A stretch of 64,000 nucleotides of DNA from Cristatella mucedo (GCA_009760855.2 WPIO01000017.1:4554001-4618000), one strand, 5' to 3'; shown: positions 1 through 11,790, counted from the stretch's first letter. Numbers and translations: made by a program. The notes: a model not told the origin generated them from the letters alone.

Positions 1-11
1 GAGCTAACAAT

Positions 12-160
12 ATAATTCATTTGAATAGCACGCTAAGAGAACTTAATCTCTATTCAGGCGCTTCACATATGCCAGGGGCTCGAGTCCACGACCTCGGTGA
101 TCAAATACATTCATCTTTACAGTGGTCGGGGCGAGCACCTTAACCACTGGGCCAAACCAG
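12..160 (-). mobile_element. tRNA-derived SINE (family 1)
   Basis: Antisense copy: box A region GCGAGCACCTTAACCACTGG, box B GGCTCGAGTCCACGACC and the tail TAGCACGCTAAGAGAACTTA. Confidence 0.88.
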
Positions 161-414
161 CACGGTAGGCCGAAGCAAGAGAATGAGGGACCCAAAAGTG
201 AGGAAAAGGGCCTTGAAGTCGATACACTGCTTGACGGAAGCCAGTGCAGGTCAGTGAGAAAGGTATATATTCAGTTAATCATGTTTGCAGCACTCGGTCC
301 ACAAAAAGCTAAAGTGGGACTACAGAACCAAGTAGTAGCTCCTACGTATAGTCAGACTATGGTAATACAAATAATAGAGGAGATTGGTATAACACCTCAG
401 GAGAATTCTATCAA

Positions 415-605
415 TTTCTAGGCACTATAAATATGCTGTAAAGGAAGCATATCAACTGGCTAATGATAACACGCACGGGTTCACTACGAGTACAATTCAC
501 AGGGATCCAGCAAATCAGTGAGGAACATCTGCGTTTTTGGCATCTTTTTAAATGTGAGGAAATGTCAGCTGGGAGTGATCGGCCCATCAGCTTGTACGCA
601 CCGAA
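415..605 (-). mobile_element. L2 LINE 3' fragment
   Basis: It matches the minus-strand L2 3' region: CTAGGCACTATAAATATGCT, then GTGAGGAACATCTGCGTTTTT-like sequence and TCTTTTTAAATGTGAGGAA. Confidence 0.6.
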
Positions 606-899
606 AGTCTGAAGCATGCTTAACTTCTGTTAACATCGGCAATTACTCTGTCTCAGCTAATGACACCTGTTCTATTTCGCTTCCCATCACTGCAGTGAAC
701 TTGTCTTGCTTCTACATTGTTTTCCCAGACTTACATGCACTTGTTATTTATTAGCTAAAATTCCAACTAACAAGGGGCCCAGAGTGTCTTCTTGTGTGCT
801 TTTGAATGCTTGTCTAAGCAATTATAAGTGCACATAAGTAACGATTCGTTACTTCAATTCCTGCTGAGCTGTAATGCACTAGGTAGAGATTCGGTTCTC

Positions 900-2037
900 T
901 TAGGGTGTTACACACGACCTATTACTGCTATTATTATGACTATTACTATTATTCCAGGCTTGTACCTTTGCTTTGATCCCTCCCAGCCTTCGAGCACCTC
1001 AAATTCTCTAAACTCACTAGCTGCATGCATTGATGACATCCGCACATGGATGGCAGCAAATTTTCTAAAACTTAACGATGATAAAACTAACTTACTAGTT
1101 ATGGGCAAACCCAGTGTGATCCAGAGATTGGACAGGCTGACTCTCAAAATTGGCTCTGCCAGCATATCTCCAGTTGAATCAGCTCGAAATCTAGGTGTCA
1201 TATTCCAAAGCGACCTCTCGTTAGACGACCATATCAGCTCCACAGTCAAATCTGCCTATTTTCAGCTTCATAACATTGCTAAAATTTGGGCTTGTTTAGA
1301 TAAAGATACCACATCTAAGTTGGTCCATGCATTCGTGACATCCGGTCTCGACTTCTGCAACTCACTGCTTACTGGCCTAGCAGCATGTGCGATCAGGCGA
1401 TTGCAGCTGGTGCAAAACTCGGCAGCTAGACTTGTCTGCCGTGAGCGTCGCAGTTGCCACATTACTCCACTTCTCGCCGACCTGCACTGGCTACCAGTCA
1501 AGCAACGGATTGACTTCAAGGTCTTGTCGCTCACTTTTAGGTCCCTTCATTCTATGGCTCCAGCCTATCTGTCAGATATACTACCCCATCAGGCCAAGCA
1601 TCGTACCACCCGCTTTTCGGAATCCAACAGTCTAGAAATACCTCGTACAAACCTCAAATCCTTTGGAGACCGTGCATTTAGTTCATATGCTCCCAAAGCC
1701 AGGAACTCCCTCCCGACCTGCGTCAGAACATCCTCTGACCTGACCCCATTTAAAAGGAACCTAAAAACACACCTATTTAGGACAGCATTTAGTGGGTCCC
1801 TGTGATTCGTCCTTGATGTGCTTATGCGTGCTGACACTGTGCATGCTGCCACTAACCACATTTGCATGCTGACCCTGTGCATGTCACCCTTAACCATGCT
1901 ATTCATTTCGTTTGCTTTTCAAGCATGATTTTACTTACTATTCAATTGCATTTCACTTTACAGCAAATGTAAAGCACCTAGAGAGAGATCAAGTTCTCTG
2001 AGGGCGCTTTATCAAGTGAATTATTATTATTATTATT
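900..2037 (+). mobile_element. L2-type LINE, 3' part with RT C-terminus and ATT tail
   Basis: An open frame to 1805 encodes LYLCFDPSQPSSTS, IRTWMAANFLKLNDDKTNLL, HITPLLADLHWLPVKQRIDF and LKSFGDRAFSSYAPK, typical of the region after the YADD box in L2/CR1 reverse transcriptases. The 3' UTR ends with AAAGCACCTAGAGAGAGATC, AGTTCTCTGAGGGCGCTTTA and (ATT)n at 2023-2037. The 5' part is missing. It is the best-preserved C-terminal copy in the window. Confidence 0.9.
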
Positions 2038-2194
2038 AACGAACAGAAAGCATCAAAGGATTCGAGATCATGCTATTTGAGATAGAGCCGAAAGATCTGA
2101 GTTAAAAGAGTAAGTGATGAGAGGCAAAGCCTGGGTAGAAAGTATTTTGGATAGGTATTCTGGAGTGAGTAGATGAAGGGAACTAATGTAATTT

Positions 2195-2660
2195 ATCTCC
2201 ATCTGTAACTTCACAAAGCCATAAAGACTATGTGGGTGTTACGTAAGAAAGTTTTGTATAGCGCACTCACAGCCTAAGCAGCTTTCGGTACGCATTCAGT
2301 AGCTAACAGTCTTCATCTCACGCAACGAAGAGAAAGTGAGAAGCATAGCTAAGTCAGGAGAGCTGTTGAGGTAGTGAGTAGCGTGGAAGTAGCAGCTCAG
2401 GAACGCTGAAAAGGATGAGCCATAGTCGGCAGCAGGAGAGTAGTTATCGTTGCATAAGAATTGTGGAAGCAAGTTCCACAGTCTAGGACCTGCAGAACAA
2501 AAGCTTCTGTCGCCAACGGTCTTTAGGTGGAGGAAGGGAACACCTAATTTATTGTCCATACAGGACCTGAGGGCACGAAGAGGCTGACACTGGTGCAGCA
2601 GTTCAGCTAGGTACGAAGGAGCCAAGCCGTGGCAGACCTTGTGGGTCAGCGTAAGAACTT
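2195..2660 (-). mobile_element. CR1-like LINE (second family), 3' fragment
   Basis: It encodes MAPSYLAELLHQCQPLRALR, KTVGDRSFCSAGPRLWNLLP and a decayed end. The same 3' region recurs at 7290-7618, 22325-23800 and 62225-62700, with the shared 3' phrase ATTCGGTAGCTAACAGAC. Confidence 0.82.
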
Positions 2661-2669
2661 AACTAAAAG

Positions 2670-3165
2670 TGTGTGACAACCCTTTTAAGTCGATACACTT
2701 CTTGATTAGGAGGTAGTGCAGATTGAGAAGTGATGCAATGAGGATGTTGCAACGATTACGTCAAACAAGCTTAGCTGGAGAGTTTTGCACAAACTGTAAG
2801 CATTCTATAGCATGGACTGAGAGAGCTACAAGCAATGAGTTAACATAAGTAAGAGGATTTTACAAATTCATCGACCAGCTTGACTGTGGTCTGCTTGCCT
2901 AAGCAAGCCCGAATGTTTGCAACAGATAAGATGTATAAATGAAATGCACAGATGAAAGTAGACAGACGCGACTGTGGAGCTGCAGTGTTCATCAAGTGAA
3001 AGGTCATTTTTGACAGGACACTTTGATTGCAAGTGGATGCTATACGACATATGCTGGCCAAGCTCATTTTGAGAGTAAGGCTTCCCAATTTAATAATAAT
3101 AATATTACACTTGATAAAGCGCCCTGAGAGAACTCAATCTCGTTACATTTGCTGCAAAGGAAAAC
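2670..3165 (-). mobile_element. L2 LINE fragment, internally deleted
   Basis: The minus strand gives remnants of the RT C-terminus (KMSLASICR, KMTFHLMN) and a 3' tail TTGATAAAGCGCCCTGAGAG followed by (AAT)n at about 3092-3105. Confidence 0.7.
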
Positions 3166-3231
3166 GGGGTTATTTCTGAGTAACGCTAGGTTTGCTCATA
3201 ACTAGCATGTTGGTTTTACCATCTTTCAAAT

Positions 3232-3500
3232 TTTAATAATAATAATACATTCGTATAGCACCCTCAGAAAACTGAATCTCTTTGTAGGCACTTTACAGAT
3301 GTGATAAAGAAAGCACGACAAAATGATCAGTGGTAACATGCAAAATGCTATCAAGAATAACATTGTTAGATATGACATGCCCATGGTCAACAAGTATATA
3401 CAGTATATAGTACATGGTTAGTAGCAGCAGGCACTGCGTCAGCACGAATAAGCACACACATAACGAATCACAAGATTGCAGAGAGAGGGCCATCAAGGCT
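3232..3500 (-). mobile_element. L2 LINE 3' UTR fragment
   Basis: An AATAATAATACATTCGTATA tail leads into the L2 3' UTR phrases TTAGATATGACATGCCCATG and TGCGTCAGCACGAATAAGCA. Confidence 0.7.
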
Positions 3501-3527
3501 CACCAAAAAATAAGATACTTTATCTGC

Positions 3528-3665
3528 AAAGTGCTATTAGAGAACTAAAATCTGCAGTGCTATTAGAGAACTGAATATCTATATAGGTGCTTTACACGTG
3601 CCCCAGGACTCAAGCCCACGACCCTGGTCATTAAAAGCAGGCACCTTCCTTCAGGACCAAACCAG
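3528..3665 (-). mobile_element. SINE family 1
   Basis: GACTCAAGCCCACGACCCTG (box B) and a partly doubled tail phrase GTGCTATTAGAGAACT. Confidence 0.78.
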
Positions 3666-5053
3666 GGCAGCATTCAACACGTACACATCACAACTATCTA
3701 AGGATTTCTGCCGATCGAGGAACCCGAGAACAGTTTTATTTTAAGCCGTGTGCAGCACATGGAATGAGAGGATGTGAGAAATGAATAATGCAAACTAGTC
3801 TAGTATATTGACACGGCTTTGTTTTTACACCTAGTAACAATAGACGGAACGAGACCATCCGTTATTATATAACTGCAAGATGCAAAGCAAAGCTCTGCGA
3901 AAAACAGTTGGCTTTCAATATAACATACTGCTGAAATTTCGGGCAGTCTAAATTTTTTCCGAAAGAAGGTGGTTGGCCTCGAGTGCAGATGACTCGCAGC
4001 TAGCCATCCCTCATTTACAAGTCATCGGCACCTCCTATAGCGTGTACAGCCTCCTTTATTACCTTACTACAAGTCAGCATTTCTTCTAGAACGATGAAAA
4101 TTGAGTCGGTAGCCAGCTTCTAGCTACAGGTAGGTTGATTCGGTGGGGAGTGTGTGAGCAGTCGGTAGCAGGCCAACACCAGGCACTAGGCGAAATTGCT
4201 GCCCAGCTCGTGAGGTAAACATCCCCCCAAGGACACTTTGAAGACGACTTTGGTGAGCCCACAGATCACTGGAGTGGCTTGCCTGCCAGCTACCATTGCC
4301 AGCTATCCCTGGCACACTGCTCTGGGTAACCGCTGGCAGCCTGGCCGAGAGCAAACTGATACCTGCCAGCACAGCAGCTCACAAACAATAAGAGATAGGA
4401 AAGGGGGGGGGGGCTTGCAGTGATTATCCCCGGAAGCTAGCTCCTGGAGAGAATTCCTTATTCTGCCGGCTGGCATGCAGCCTTGGCTCTGCCCAGCCTA
4501 GGAATAGCACTGGTGCTCGCCCCAGACTGCCATAATTTCCCTGTAGCGGCAGGGGGAGTAGGCAGGAAGCATGCTTTGACATTACTGAAGCCAGCGCTAA
4601 GGCAAACGCCATCACAAAACACGACTGTAGACACAAGACAGATAAACAGGCCACACAGCTAAATATGGTTGCCTAATTGCAATTGCTGCTTTGTAATGTC
4701 ATGTCTTTCAAATTAGCTGGTAGTCTTTAGTCAAAATGATATATGTGCTGAAGGGCAAGGGAGATCATACAAGTGAGCTTTCCGACTTATAACGACATCC
4801 ACTAGAAAATATGTGCAAATCAGGATTATGCTATACATTGGTTGATGTGATGACGAATGTTCAGAAAACAGCCAGATCTCGACAGGCAGCTTGACAAAAA
4901 AGTGTGATTGTTTGTCCTCTGTTAACAACTTAAATGGATATAATAGGCATACACATGCAGTAGGAAACAAAACATAAGACTGGCTCTTAGTAACAACCAA
5001 CACGTCTAGTTGGCTACAAGGCAAATCAGTGATGTATAAATTCACTTCCATAC

Positions 5054-5146
5054 CTTGAGAAGAGTGATTTGACTGTGCTCGCTACATCGACTTGAGGGTT
5101 GGGCATGATACCGGCATTCAGGTAGAGCAAATCAATATGCTTGTAT
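5054..5146 (-). CDS. HSD17B7: HSD17B7 exon 3
   Basis: The acceptor is aatttttag and the donor is ag/GTATGG. It encodes YKHIDLLYLNAGIMPNPQ and then a stretch ending KSLFSR. LNAG replaces the NNAG motif of classical short-chain dehydrogenases, as is usual in HSD17B7. I found no following exon between here and base 1. Confidence 0.87.
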
Positions 5147-7178
5147 CTAAAAATTAGTTGGTTTTGTTTTGCGAATTAAGAACGACGCCCAAGCATTTTC
5201 TAACACATTTCATTTGCAACAATAAAACCACTGGTATGAAAAACCGAAGTTTACATCAAACTTTGAAAGCCGTTTGCTGGAAAATTAAATCAGCAACCAG
5301 TTCAACACAACATGAACATTCAATGCGTCGGATAACGAAAAATGCACAGGATTCACAGATTTGAAGCTACAGCACTTGCATGCATTAAGAACACGAAGGC
5401 CGAAGGGTAGCTGTCCAGAGAAAAAACCCACCACTACCCTTGCCCAGAATACAAGCAGGTGCAACTAAGAACGGGCCGGAATGGCTTCTTTTCCTTGCCA
5501 CCTCAGTCAATGAAGCAGTACCTGCAGCACTAGCGAAAGGCAACAGCATCTCGCTGCCAAAAGGCTGCGACAGTTAGACGCGATTGCAACGACCGGGTAG
5601 GTAGACCCACTGTTCGGTCATATATGTAGCTATGAAGTGAGTAATACACTTGAAACAATACACTACAACTCACTCAACAATATTTGTCAGGTATGCACAA
5701 AAATCATATAACTAGTATTATTCATTCGTATAGCGCCCTAAGAGAACTCAACACCTAACCAGGCACTTCACATATCCCCGCAGGACTCGAGCCCACGATC
5801 TCAGTCGTCAAAGGTGAGCACCCCAACCCCTGGGCCAAACCAGTGTGGCAGGTAAGTAGCCCGTGGGTGTTAGCCCAGGGGTACAGTGCTTACACCTCAC
5901 GACCCAGATTATGGTGTTCGAGCGCTGCAGCAGGAAATCCATTGTTGCCCACTGAAAGTGGGGTGATGGCCGAAATAACTCTTCTGCCGATATACCAATG
6001 AGGCTGTTCGATCAGCTAACCTTTGATTCCTTTTTAGGGATGAGAAAAACATCAAGAAAAGGTGGGGCTGTCATAGGGCCTGCACATTGTCAGCCAGCTC
6101 GAGTCAAGTTAGCTAAGAACTTCAGAGAGAACATACAGCCCGGAGGCTAGCCGGCAGCAGTAGAGGCTTACTTCTTCAGCAGCTCTGCAGCAGCTCTCTT
6201 CACTGATTTTATACTCGAGAAGTCGGCAAGCACGATGTCGACCACAGCCATCGGATACAGCAGGCGCAGATGGTTCTGGGCAGCAGTCGCACGCTCGCTG
6301 TTTCGGCAAGCCAGGCACAGGCGCAGTTTATCGGCACCATGATCGGCCAGCAGTCGCTCGCAGAGTGACAGGCCGATGCCACTAAAAGGCACGAGGCAGG
6401 TGGCTCACGCTCACAGCAACAGACACGGACACACACACAGCAGCAAAATGTATGGCACAGTGTGAGCCAACAAGATATGACACAGCAAAATGCATGGCAC
6501 AGTGTGAGCCAACAAGATATGACACAGCAAAATGTATGGTACAGTGTGAGCCAACAAGATATGACAGCAAAATGTATGGCACAGTGTGAGCCAACAGGAT
6601 ATGACACAGCAACTGAAGCAGGTTCATTAGCCCACCAGGGCGACTCTTAGCATGTGAACAGCAGGGGCAGAGCCAGGGGGTGTGGGAAAGAGGGGCACTC
6701 GTCCTCTCCTGAGGGAGAGGTCAGTAACCTGGACCGCATTCTACACCTATGCCACGGTCGTCACCAACGACGATATTACGTCCTACTTCCGGTGGTGAGC
6801 AAACGCCGAGTGTGCATCGAATAAACACTGCGATTGCGGCTATAATTTTATTCCTTTCGGGTCTTACCCTTACATGAAAATCCTGGCTCCGTCTTCGCTG
6901 AAAAGGATGGCTGCAGAGAGGAGCATCAGCATGCACCGCACGATGTCGGCACCAATATCAGCGAATGAGTCTTTGAAGAACGCCTTTCACCGAAAGAATG
7001 CGACTCAAATACGTTAAGGCAAATCGTGCACAGTGGAAGAGTGAAAGTTTAGGTTGAATTGCAAGTTTGAGGATCCTGATGCCAGGAGCTTTGCCGAGGT
7101 GGTGGGCTCGAGCCCCGCGACATGTGTGAAGCGTCTGAATACAGATTAAATTCTCTTAAAGTCCCACACAAATGAATA

Positions 7179-7218
<40 letters not shown>

Positions 7219-7223
7219 CATAC

Positions 7224-7273
<50 letters not shown>

Positions 7274-7785
7274 GACTCCATTGCTCAGTTTAAAGACCAT
7301 TGGCGACAGCTTTCTTTTGAAACTTTTGCTCTGCAAGTACTAGACTCTGGAATCCAACGCAATGACAACTACTCTTCTGCTGCCGAGTATGGCACATCTT
7401 TTCCAGCCAACCTCAGCTGCTACTTCCATGTTACTCACTACCTCAATAGCTCTCCCGACTTAGCTATGATTCTCACTTTCTCTTTGTTGCGTGCGATGAA
7501 GCCTGTTGGCTAAAGAATGCGTACCGAATGCCGCTTAGGCTTTGGGTGCGCTATACAAAACTCTCCTGCGTAACACCCACATAGTCTTTGCGGCTTTGTG
7601 GAGTTACAGACGGAGTTACATACATACATACATATATACATACATAAATACATACTCCTATCCGACATTGGTTGACAGCGCCAATTCTAGTAGCAATCTA
7701 GTACAACTAAAAGAGGCCGGCGCGGCGAAGAGCTCAGTAGTCCGCACCTATTAGCTCCAGTGACTACGGCAAGCTTGATATCCAT
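5054..7785 (-). CDS. HSD17B7: HSD17B7-like 3-ketosteroid reductase, 5' three exons (partial gene)
   Basis: This is a short-chain dehydrogenase/reductase. In animals the family reduces 3-keto sterols during C-4 demethylation in cholesterol synthesis, at the ER. Three exons join in frame: 7785-7748, 6381-6172 and 5146-5054, both introns in phase 2. The joined N-terminus reads MDIKLAVVTGAN then SGIGLSLCERLLADHG, giving the Rossmann TGxxxGIG cofactor motif at residues 9-16. Next come LCLACRN, a typical HSD17B7 stretch, and in exon 3 LNAGIMPNPQ, which matches the family. Start codon 7785 is chosen because it opens the first beta strand and its donor (ag/GTGCGG) completes the serine codon of the next exon. 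The catalytic Tyr-x-x-x-Lys region and membrane segments were not found down to base 1, so the gene should continue to the left. Identification is by recalled family similarity. Confidence 0.87.
5716..5843 (-). mobile_element. SINE family 1
   Basis: CGTATAGCGCCCTAAGAGAA, GACTCGAGCCCACGATCTCA and TGGGCCAAACCAG. In the 3' flank of HSD17B7 exon 2 (intron 2). Confidence 0.87.
6172..6381 (-). CDS. HSD17B7: HSD17B7 exon 2
   Basis: The acceptor is gccttttag and the donor is aa/GTAAGC. The 69 full codons hold the end of the Rossmann glycine motif, LCLACRN, and the strand ending VDIVLADFSSIKSV, where the aspartate that contacts the adenine is expected. Without splicing the frame stops three bases after the donor. 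Confidence 0.87.
6440..6612. repeat. 42-bp minisatellite, four units
   Basis: Four near-identical copies contain GGCACAGTGTGAGCCAACAA and ATATGACACAGCAAAATG. They lie in intron 1 of the HSD17B7 gene, about 60 bases upstream of the exon 2 acceptor in transcript direction. The third junction lacks two bases. Confidence 0.92.
7085..7178 (+). mobile_element. SINE family 1, 3' half
   Basis: GGTGGGCTCGAGCCCCGCGA followed by GTGAAGCGTCTGAATACAGA; ends in a TA repeat. Confidence 0.8.
7173..7270. repeat. (TA)n/(TACA)n microsatellite
   Basis: Two TA runs separated by ATACATACATACATACATAC. Confidence 0.97.
7290..7618 (+). mobile_element. CR1-like LINE 3' fragment
   Basis: It matches 2195-2660 inverted, including ATGACAACTACTCTTCTGCT and TTCGGTACGCATTC-like sequence, and ends in a (TACA)n tail at 7618-7650. 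Confidence 0.78.
7748..7785 (-). CDS. HSD17B7: HSD17B7 exon 1
   Basis: Twelve codons plus two bases encode MDIKLAVVTGAN and part of a serine codon. The donor GTGCGG follows directly. It supplies the first glycine of the nucleotide-binding TGxxxGxG motif. Confidence 0.8.
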
Positions 7786-8105
7786 GTGGCTGCGCGACAG
7801 TGAGCTGGTGGGCAGCACGCCGACGACCGTAGGCAACGCAGCTAATGACGGATGGCGAGGAAAGGTCGCGGTTGTGGCCTTGAACTTATCGGTTGGGTGA
7901 CGATAGCAGTGGGCGTAAGGGTGCACGCAGAAAGTCCCTACGCCCCGCCATCGAGAAATACCCCGAGCACAAATGAGATTAATTTTGTTGAGTCTGCATT
8001 GCTGCAGTAGTATCCGAATATAATTTTGGAACACCATGCGGTAGGCGTGTAGACCCCTAACCTGGTGGGATGTAGGAATTTCCGGCCTTGTTCAGCTCGG
8101 CCAAG
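7786..8105 (-). promoter_or_regulatory. Probable HSD17B7 upstream region
   Basis: About 320 bases lie between the HSD17B7 start codon and the 18-bp repeat array. On the minus strand they hold a GC-box-like GGCGGGG (near 7945-7951) and, around 7892-7901, GTCACCCAAC, which is close to a sterol regulatory element. No TATA box is evident. The promoter call is inferred from position only. Confidence 0.35.
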
Positions 8106-8516
8106 GACGTTGCAAGCGCCCCGAACGTTGCAAGCGCCCCGAACGTTGCAAGCGCCCCGAACGTTGCAAGCGCCCCGAACGTTGCAAGCGCCCCGAACGT
8201 TGCAAGCGCCCCGAACGTTGCAAGCGCCCCGAACGTTGCAAGCGCCCCGAACGTTGCAAGCGCCCCGAACGTTGCAAGCAAGCGCCCCGAACGTTGCAAG
8301 CGCCCCGAACGTTGCAAGCGCCCCGAACGTTGCAAGCGCCCCGAACGTTGCAAGCGCCCCGAACGTTGCAAGCGCCCCGAACGTTGCAAGCGCCCCGAAC
8401 GTTGCAAGCGCCCCGAACGTTGCAAGCGCCCCGAACGTTGCAAGCGCCCCGAACGTTGCAAGCGCCCCGAACGTTGCAAGCAACCCGGACGTTGCAAGCA
8501 CCCCGGACGTTTCGAC
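8106..8516. repeat. 18-bp CpG-rich minisatellite, about 22 units
   Basis: Twenty exact copies of a GCAAGCGCCCCGAACGTT-type unit are followed by two variants with CCCGGACGTT. One 4-base slip (gcaagcaagc, near 8277) changes the register. Each unit carries three CpGs and the palindrome AACGTT. Because 18 is divisible by three, all frames stay open and produce long spurious reading frames of repeats such as APNVAS or RPERCK. Confidence 0.95.
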
Positions 8517-8879
8517 TACTAACGTTTCGGCCACCGACCTGCGGCCAAGGGCGTGGGGAGGTGGTAGAGGGAGGCTGCGTGACCCTCAATAGTTCGGATA
8601 GTGGCACAACGCATGCAATGTGAAGCTTGCAATACGCTAACGGTAACTACACTGCCCTAACAGCACACCTTGTTAGAAAAAGCTCTAACGCTAGCCTGTA
8701 TGTTACGGCTGGTACGGCACGTGACTTCCAACTGACTCGCTTACAGACTTGTGGAAGCTCACGCTCAGTGATCTGAATCGCCGACAGGCGAACGTTTACT
8801 CCAAGAGAGCGACTGCAGTTAGACCCATACCTTTTATAGTCGCCAGGTCATAAGTCGTACAATAATCTCGTTTATGAAG

Positions 8880-10692
8880 ACGTTCCAACACCGTCCACTC
8901 TGCTAACACTATATGGAACCGGTACGAGTCTTTTGAATCTATTGTCTTGGTCTCACCCGAAAACAGGCTACCAACGGTGGCAGTAGTCTATCGCCCACCA
9001 GGTACCAAATCCTCCTTATCTCAGATTTCTTTGATCTCATTTCGATTCTGAGTGCAAGAAATCGATCCTTCCTCCTAAAGGTTGATTTCAACGTTCACTT
9101 TGATAACTTATCTGACGCCTTCAGCACTGAATTTTGTGCATTGACTGACTTATTGTCTTTTGTGGCTCATGTGCATGGCCCTACCCACATCAAGGGTCAC
9201 ACACTCGACCAGATTTTCTCATGTAACTGCACTTTGTCATCACCAATTATTACCAAATACTGCTTATCTGACCCCATGCAGATCTCATTCAATCTACAGT
9301 GTGTGCCCACATCCTCCTCTAAAATAACCCGTGAATCGCGAAACCTCAAGACCCTTGACATCGATGCTGTCCGTGCGAGAATATCTGCTTCACCTTTGCT
9401 GCTCAGTCCTACCTCCGATCTGTCATCATTGGTAGATAGCTGCAACACGACACTAGCTGACACGCTCGCCGAGTTTGCACCTCTGACAAAGCGCTCTGTT
9501 CGCCCCCCCCCCCGCCCAGACGGTCTATGGTTTACCACACACGTTAAACTAGCCAGGTCTACTAAGCGAAAGCTTGAAAAAGCATACAAAAGATCCGGAC
9601 TAACTGTCCATCGACAGGCATATGAAGACTACTGTAGGTCGTACCAATCGATCCTAGCAAAGGCCAAGTCTAGCTTCTATAGAAACATTGTTGAATCACA
9701 GATGCACAATCAAAAAATGCTGATGTCGACAATAAACCATCTCCTCAACCGTTCCCAGATTAGCTCCTTACCTGATGATCCTTGTGATGATCTAGCCCAT
9801 CGCTTCTCTCGATTCTTTGTGCAGGAGATAGACAAGATCAGGGAGTCCATCCCTGCGATGACATCATCCCCCTAGAATGCTGTCCCTCAATTCCTGGCTG
9901 CACCTCAATTTCTACATTTAAGCAGGTCACTAGCGATCTTGTCCTGAAGTTCATATCCCAATCAAAGAAGACAGCAAGTCTTTTGGACACTATTCCCACT
10001 GTCTTGCTCCTACGTTGCATTGATCTGCTGCTGCCATGCATAACTAACATCATTAATATGTCATTAGCCCCAGGTCATGTCCCAGCACCTGTAAAAAAAG
10101 CTGTAGTCAGGCCATTTCTCAAAAAGCGACACTCGACCGAGAGAACTTGAGCAACATAGACCCAGTCTCCCTTCTACCATTCCTATCAAAGACAGTTGGA
10201 CAGATCGTGGCGGACCAGCTGAACTCATATATTGAAACTTCAAACCTTGCTAGTAAGTTCCAGTCTGGCTTTAGAGCTAATCACTCTCAACAGAATCAGC
10301 ATTGCTTAGGGTGTACAACGACCTACTTGGGAATTCAGGCACGAGTAGAGTATCTCTGCTAGTTTTGCTCAATCTTTCTGCAGCTTTTGATACTATCGAT
10401 CACAAAGTTCTTCTAGAGCGCCTCTCATCTCGCCTGGGCATCACTGGCACTGCTCTGCAGTGGTTCAGGTCCTATCTCAGTCGGAGACTCCAGAGTATTG
10501 ACGTGAATGGACAAAGATCATCCGAAGTACCTCTGAAATATAGGGTACCTCAGGGCTCCGTGCTAGGTCCGGTTCTTTTCACGGTTTACACTCTCCCTCT
10601 TGCCGATGCGATTTCCACGCCCAATCTAGGCTTTCACTTCTATGCGGATGACACTCAGTTGTACCTTTGCTTTGATCCCTTCCAATCTTGAG
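8880..10692 (+). mobile_element. L2-type LINE fragment: endonuclease end and RT with YADD
   Basis: VVYRPPG (near 8975) and GHTLDQIFS mark the C-terminal part of the AP-type endonuclease. The frame 9141-9875 is intact through INHLLNRSQISSLP and FFVQEIDKIRESIP. Then PVSLLPFLSKTVGQIVADQL, LNLSAAFDTIDHKVLLERL, PQGSVLGPVLFTVY and FYADDTQLYLCFDP form the RT core at 10147-10690. Frameshifts and a stop separate the parts, and sequence after YLCFDP is missing. Inactive. Confidence 0.9.
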
Positions 10693-10699
10693 GCAGAGC

Positions 10700-11790
10700 C
10701 AATTTTGAGCATCGTATAACATTAGCCGCACGCAAGAAAATATAGTTTTGTTCAGGGCTCAAAACCTGAGACTGATCTTGAAAACAGTTCGACGCTCAAA
10801 GTTTATGTAACGTTATAGTGCTATATGCCTGACCGCAGGCATCTTTTCCCGAGCTCCTAAACAGCTCAACGGCAGCTAACATTCTGACTAGCTACTTGGT
10901 GAAAGCTAGGTCTGTACCGTGACTCTGTTTTGACACGGATCTTCCAGAAAGTACCATTAGTTCTCAGTGGACATGTCATAAAATTACCGCTAGATGTCTC
11001 TGCAATGCCACGGAATTGAGCCATGCCCCAGCCAAGTCGAACGGCAGGCATGCAACCAAAATTATCAATGTCTTGTCAAAGATGGTACGCTAGGCTCTCG
11101 TACTTCGCGAAATACAGCAATACAGCGGTGTCGCACCGACTTCGAGCTCCGGTCGCTTGCTTTTAGGTCATTGGGCATTCTCTTGCTCCGGTATAGCTAT
11201 CTGCAAAAAGGCGCTCACTACCGAGTGATGTCACGAAAGTAAAAGAAAAAGATAGACTATTTCCTACCACCGTCGTTTTCACAGCACCTGCTTCATCAGT
11301 GTGAATAGCCCTCTGAGTGCTCAAACGTGTTGAAGTTTTGCACGTTCCACTAACCAATTGACATGCTTCCTTTTCAGCACATAAGCACATGAGCCTAGAA
11401 AAAGACTTGGACTTTGAAAACGCTATATAAGCGTGTTCGTGGCTACGGGCGGATTCTACCTTGTGGTCCTACTAAGCACACATGCTTGGGGTAAGTAAGT
11501 TAGCTGCATTCACCGTAAAGAAAGTGCCACCACCAAGGCACCAGTATTAGCAAGAAGATTACAGCCTTTATCCCTCATGGCTAAAATACATCTTTCCTTG
11601 GACGGCTGCAGATAAAGAATAAGTAATTCGATGGATAAAAAAGCTAGCGACAGAGTTTTTGATAGTCTTTAGTTAGCCTATTCTGCCCATTGCCATTGGC
11701 TTGCAATTGAAAGGCAAAGCAAAAGCTTTTTTTGGATTTCCATAATCTCTCAAAATATCCGGTGATAGTAGCTTTCATAAGAGCTGCAGA
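10700..11790. other. No gene recognised
   Basis: About 1.1 kb between the LINE and the duplication. A short L2-like trace (TTCGAGCTCCGGTCGCTTGC then TTTTAGGTCATTGGG) lies near 11140-11200. Otherwise nothing supportable. Confidence 0.5.

Noticed and set aside
1589-1906. Minus-strand frames over the L2 copy
   Set aside because: Shadows of the LINE coding strand.
8106-8516. CRISPR-like array
   Set aside because: The units are contiguous with no unique spacers, and the sequence is eukaryotic.
7938-8623. Long overlapping reading frames on both strands (110-198 codons)
   Set aside because: They are translations of the 18-bp minisatellite, open because the unit is a multiple of three. No start context, domain or codon signal.
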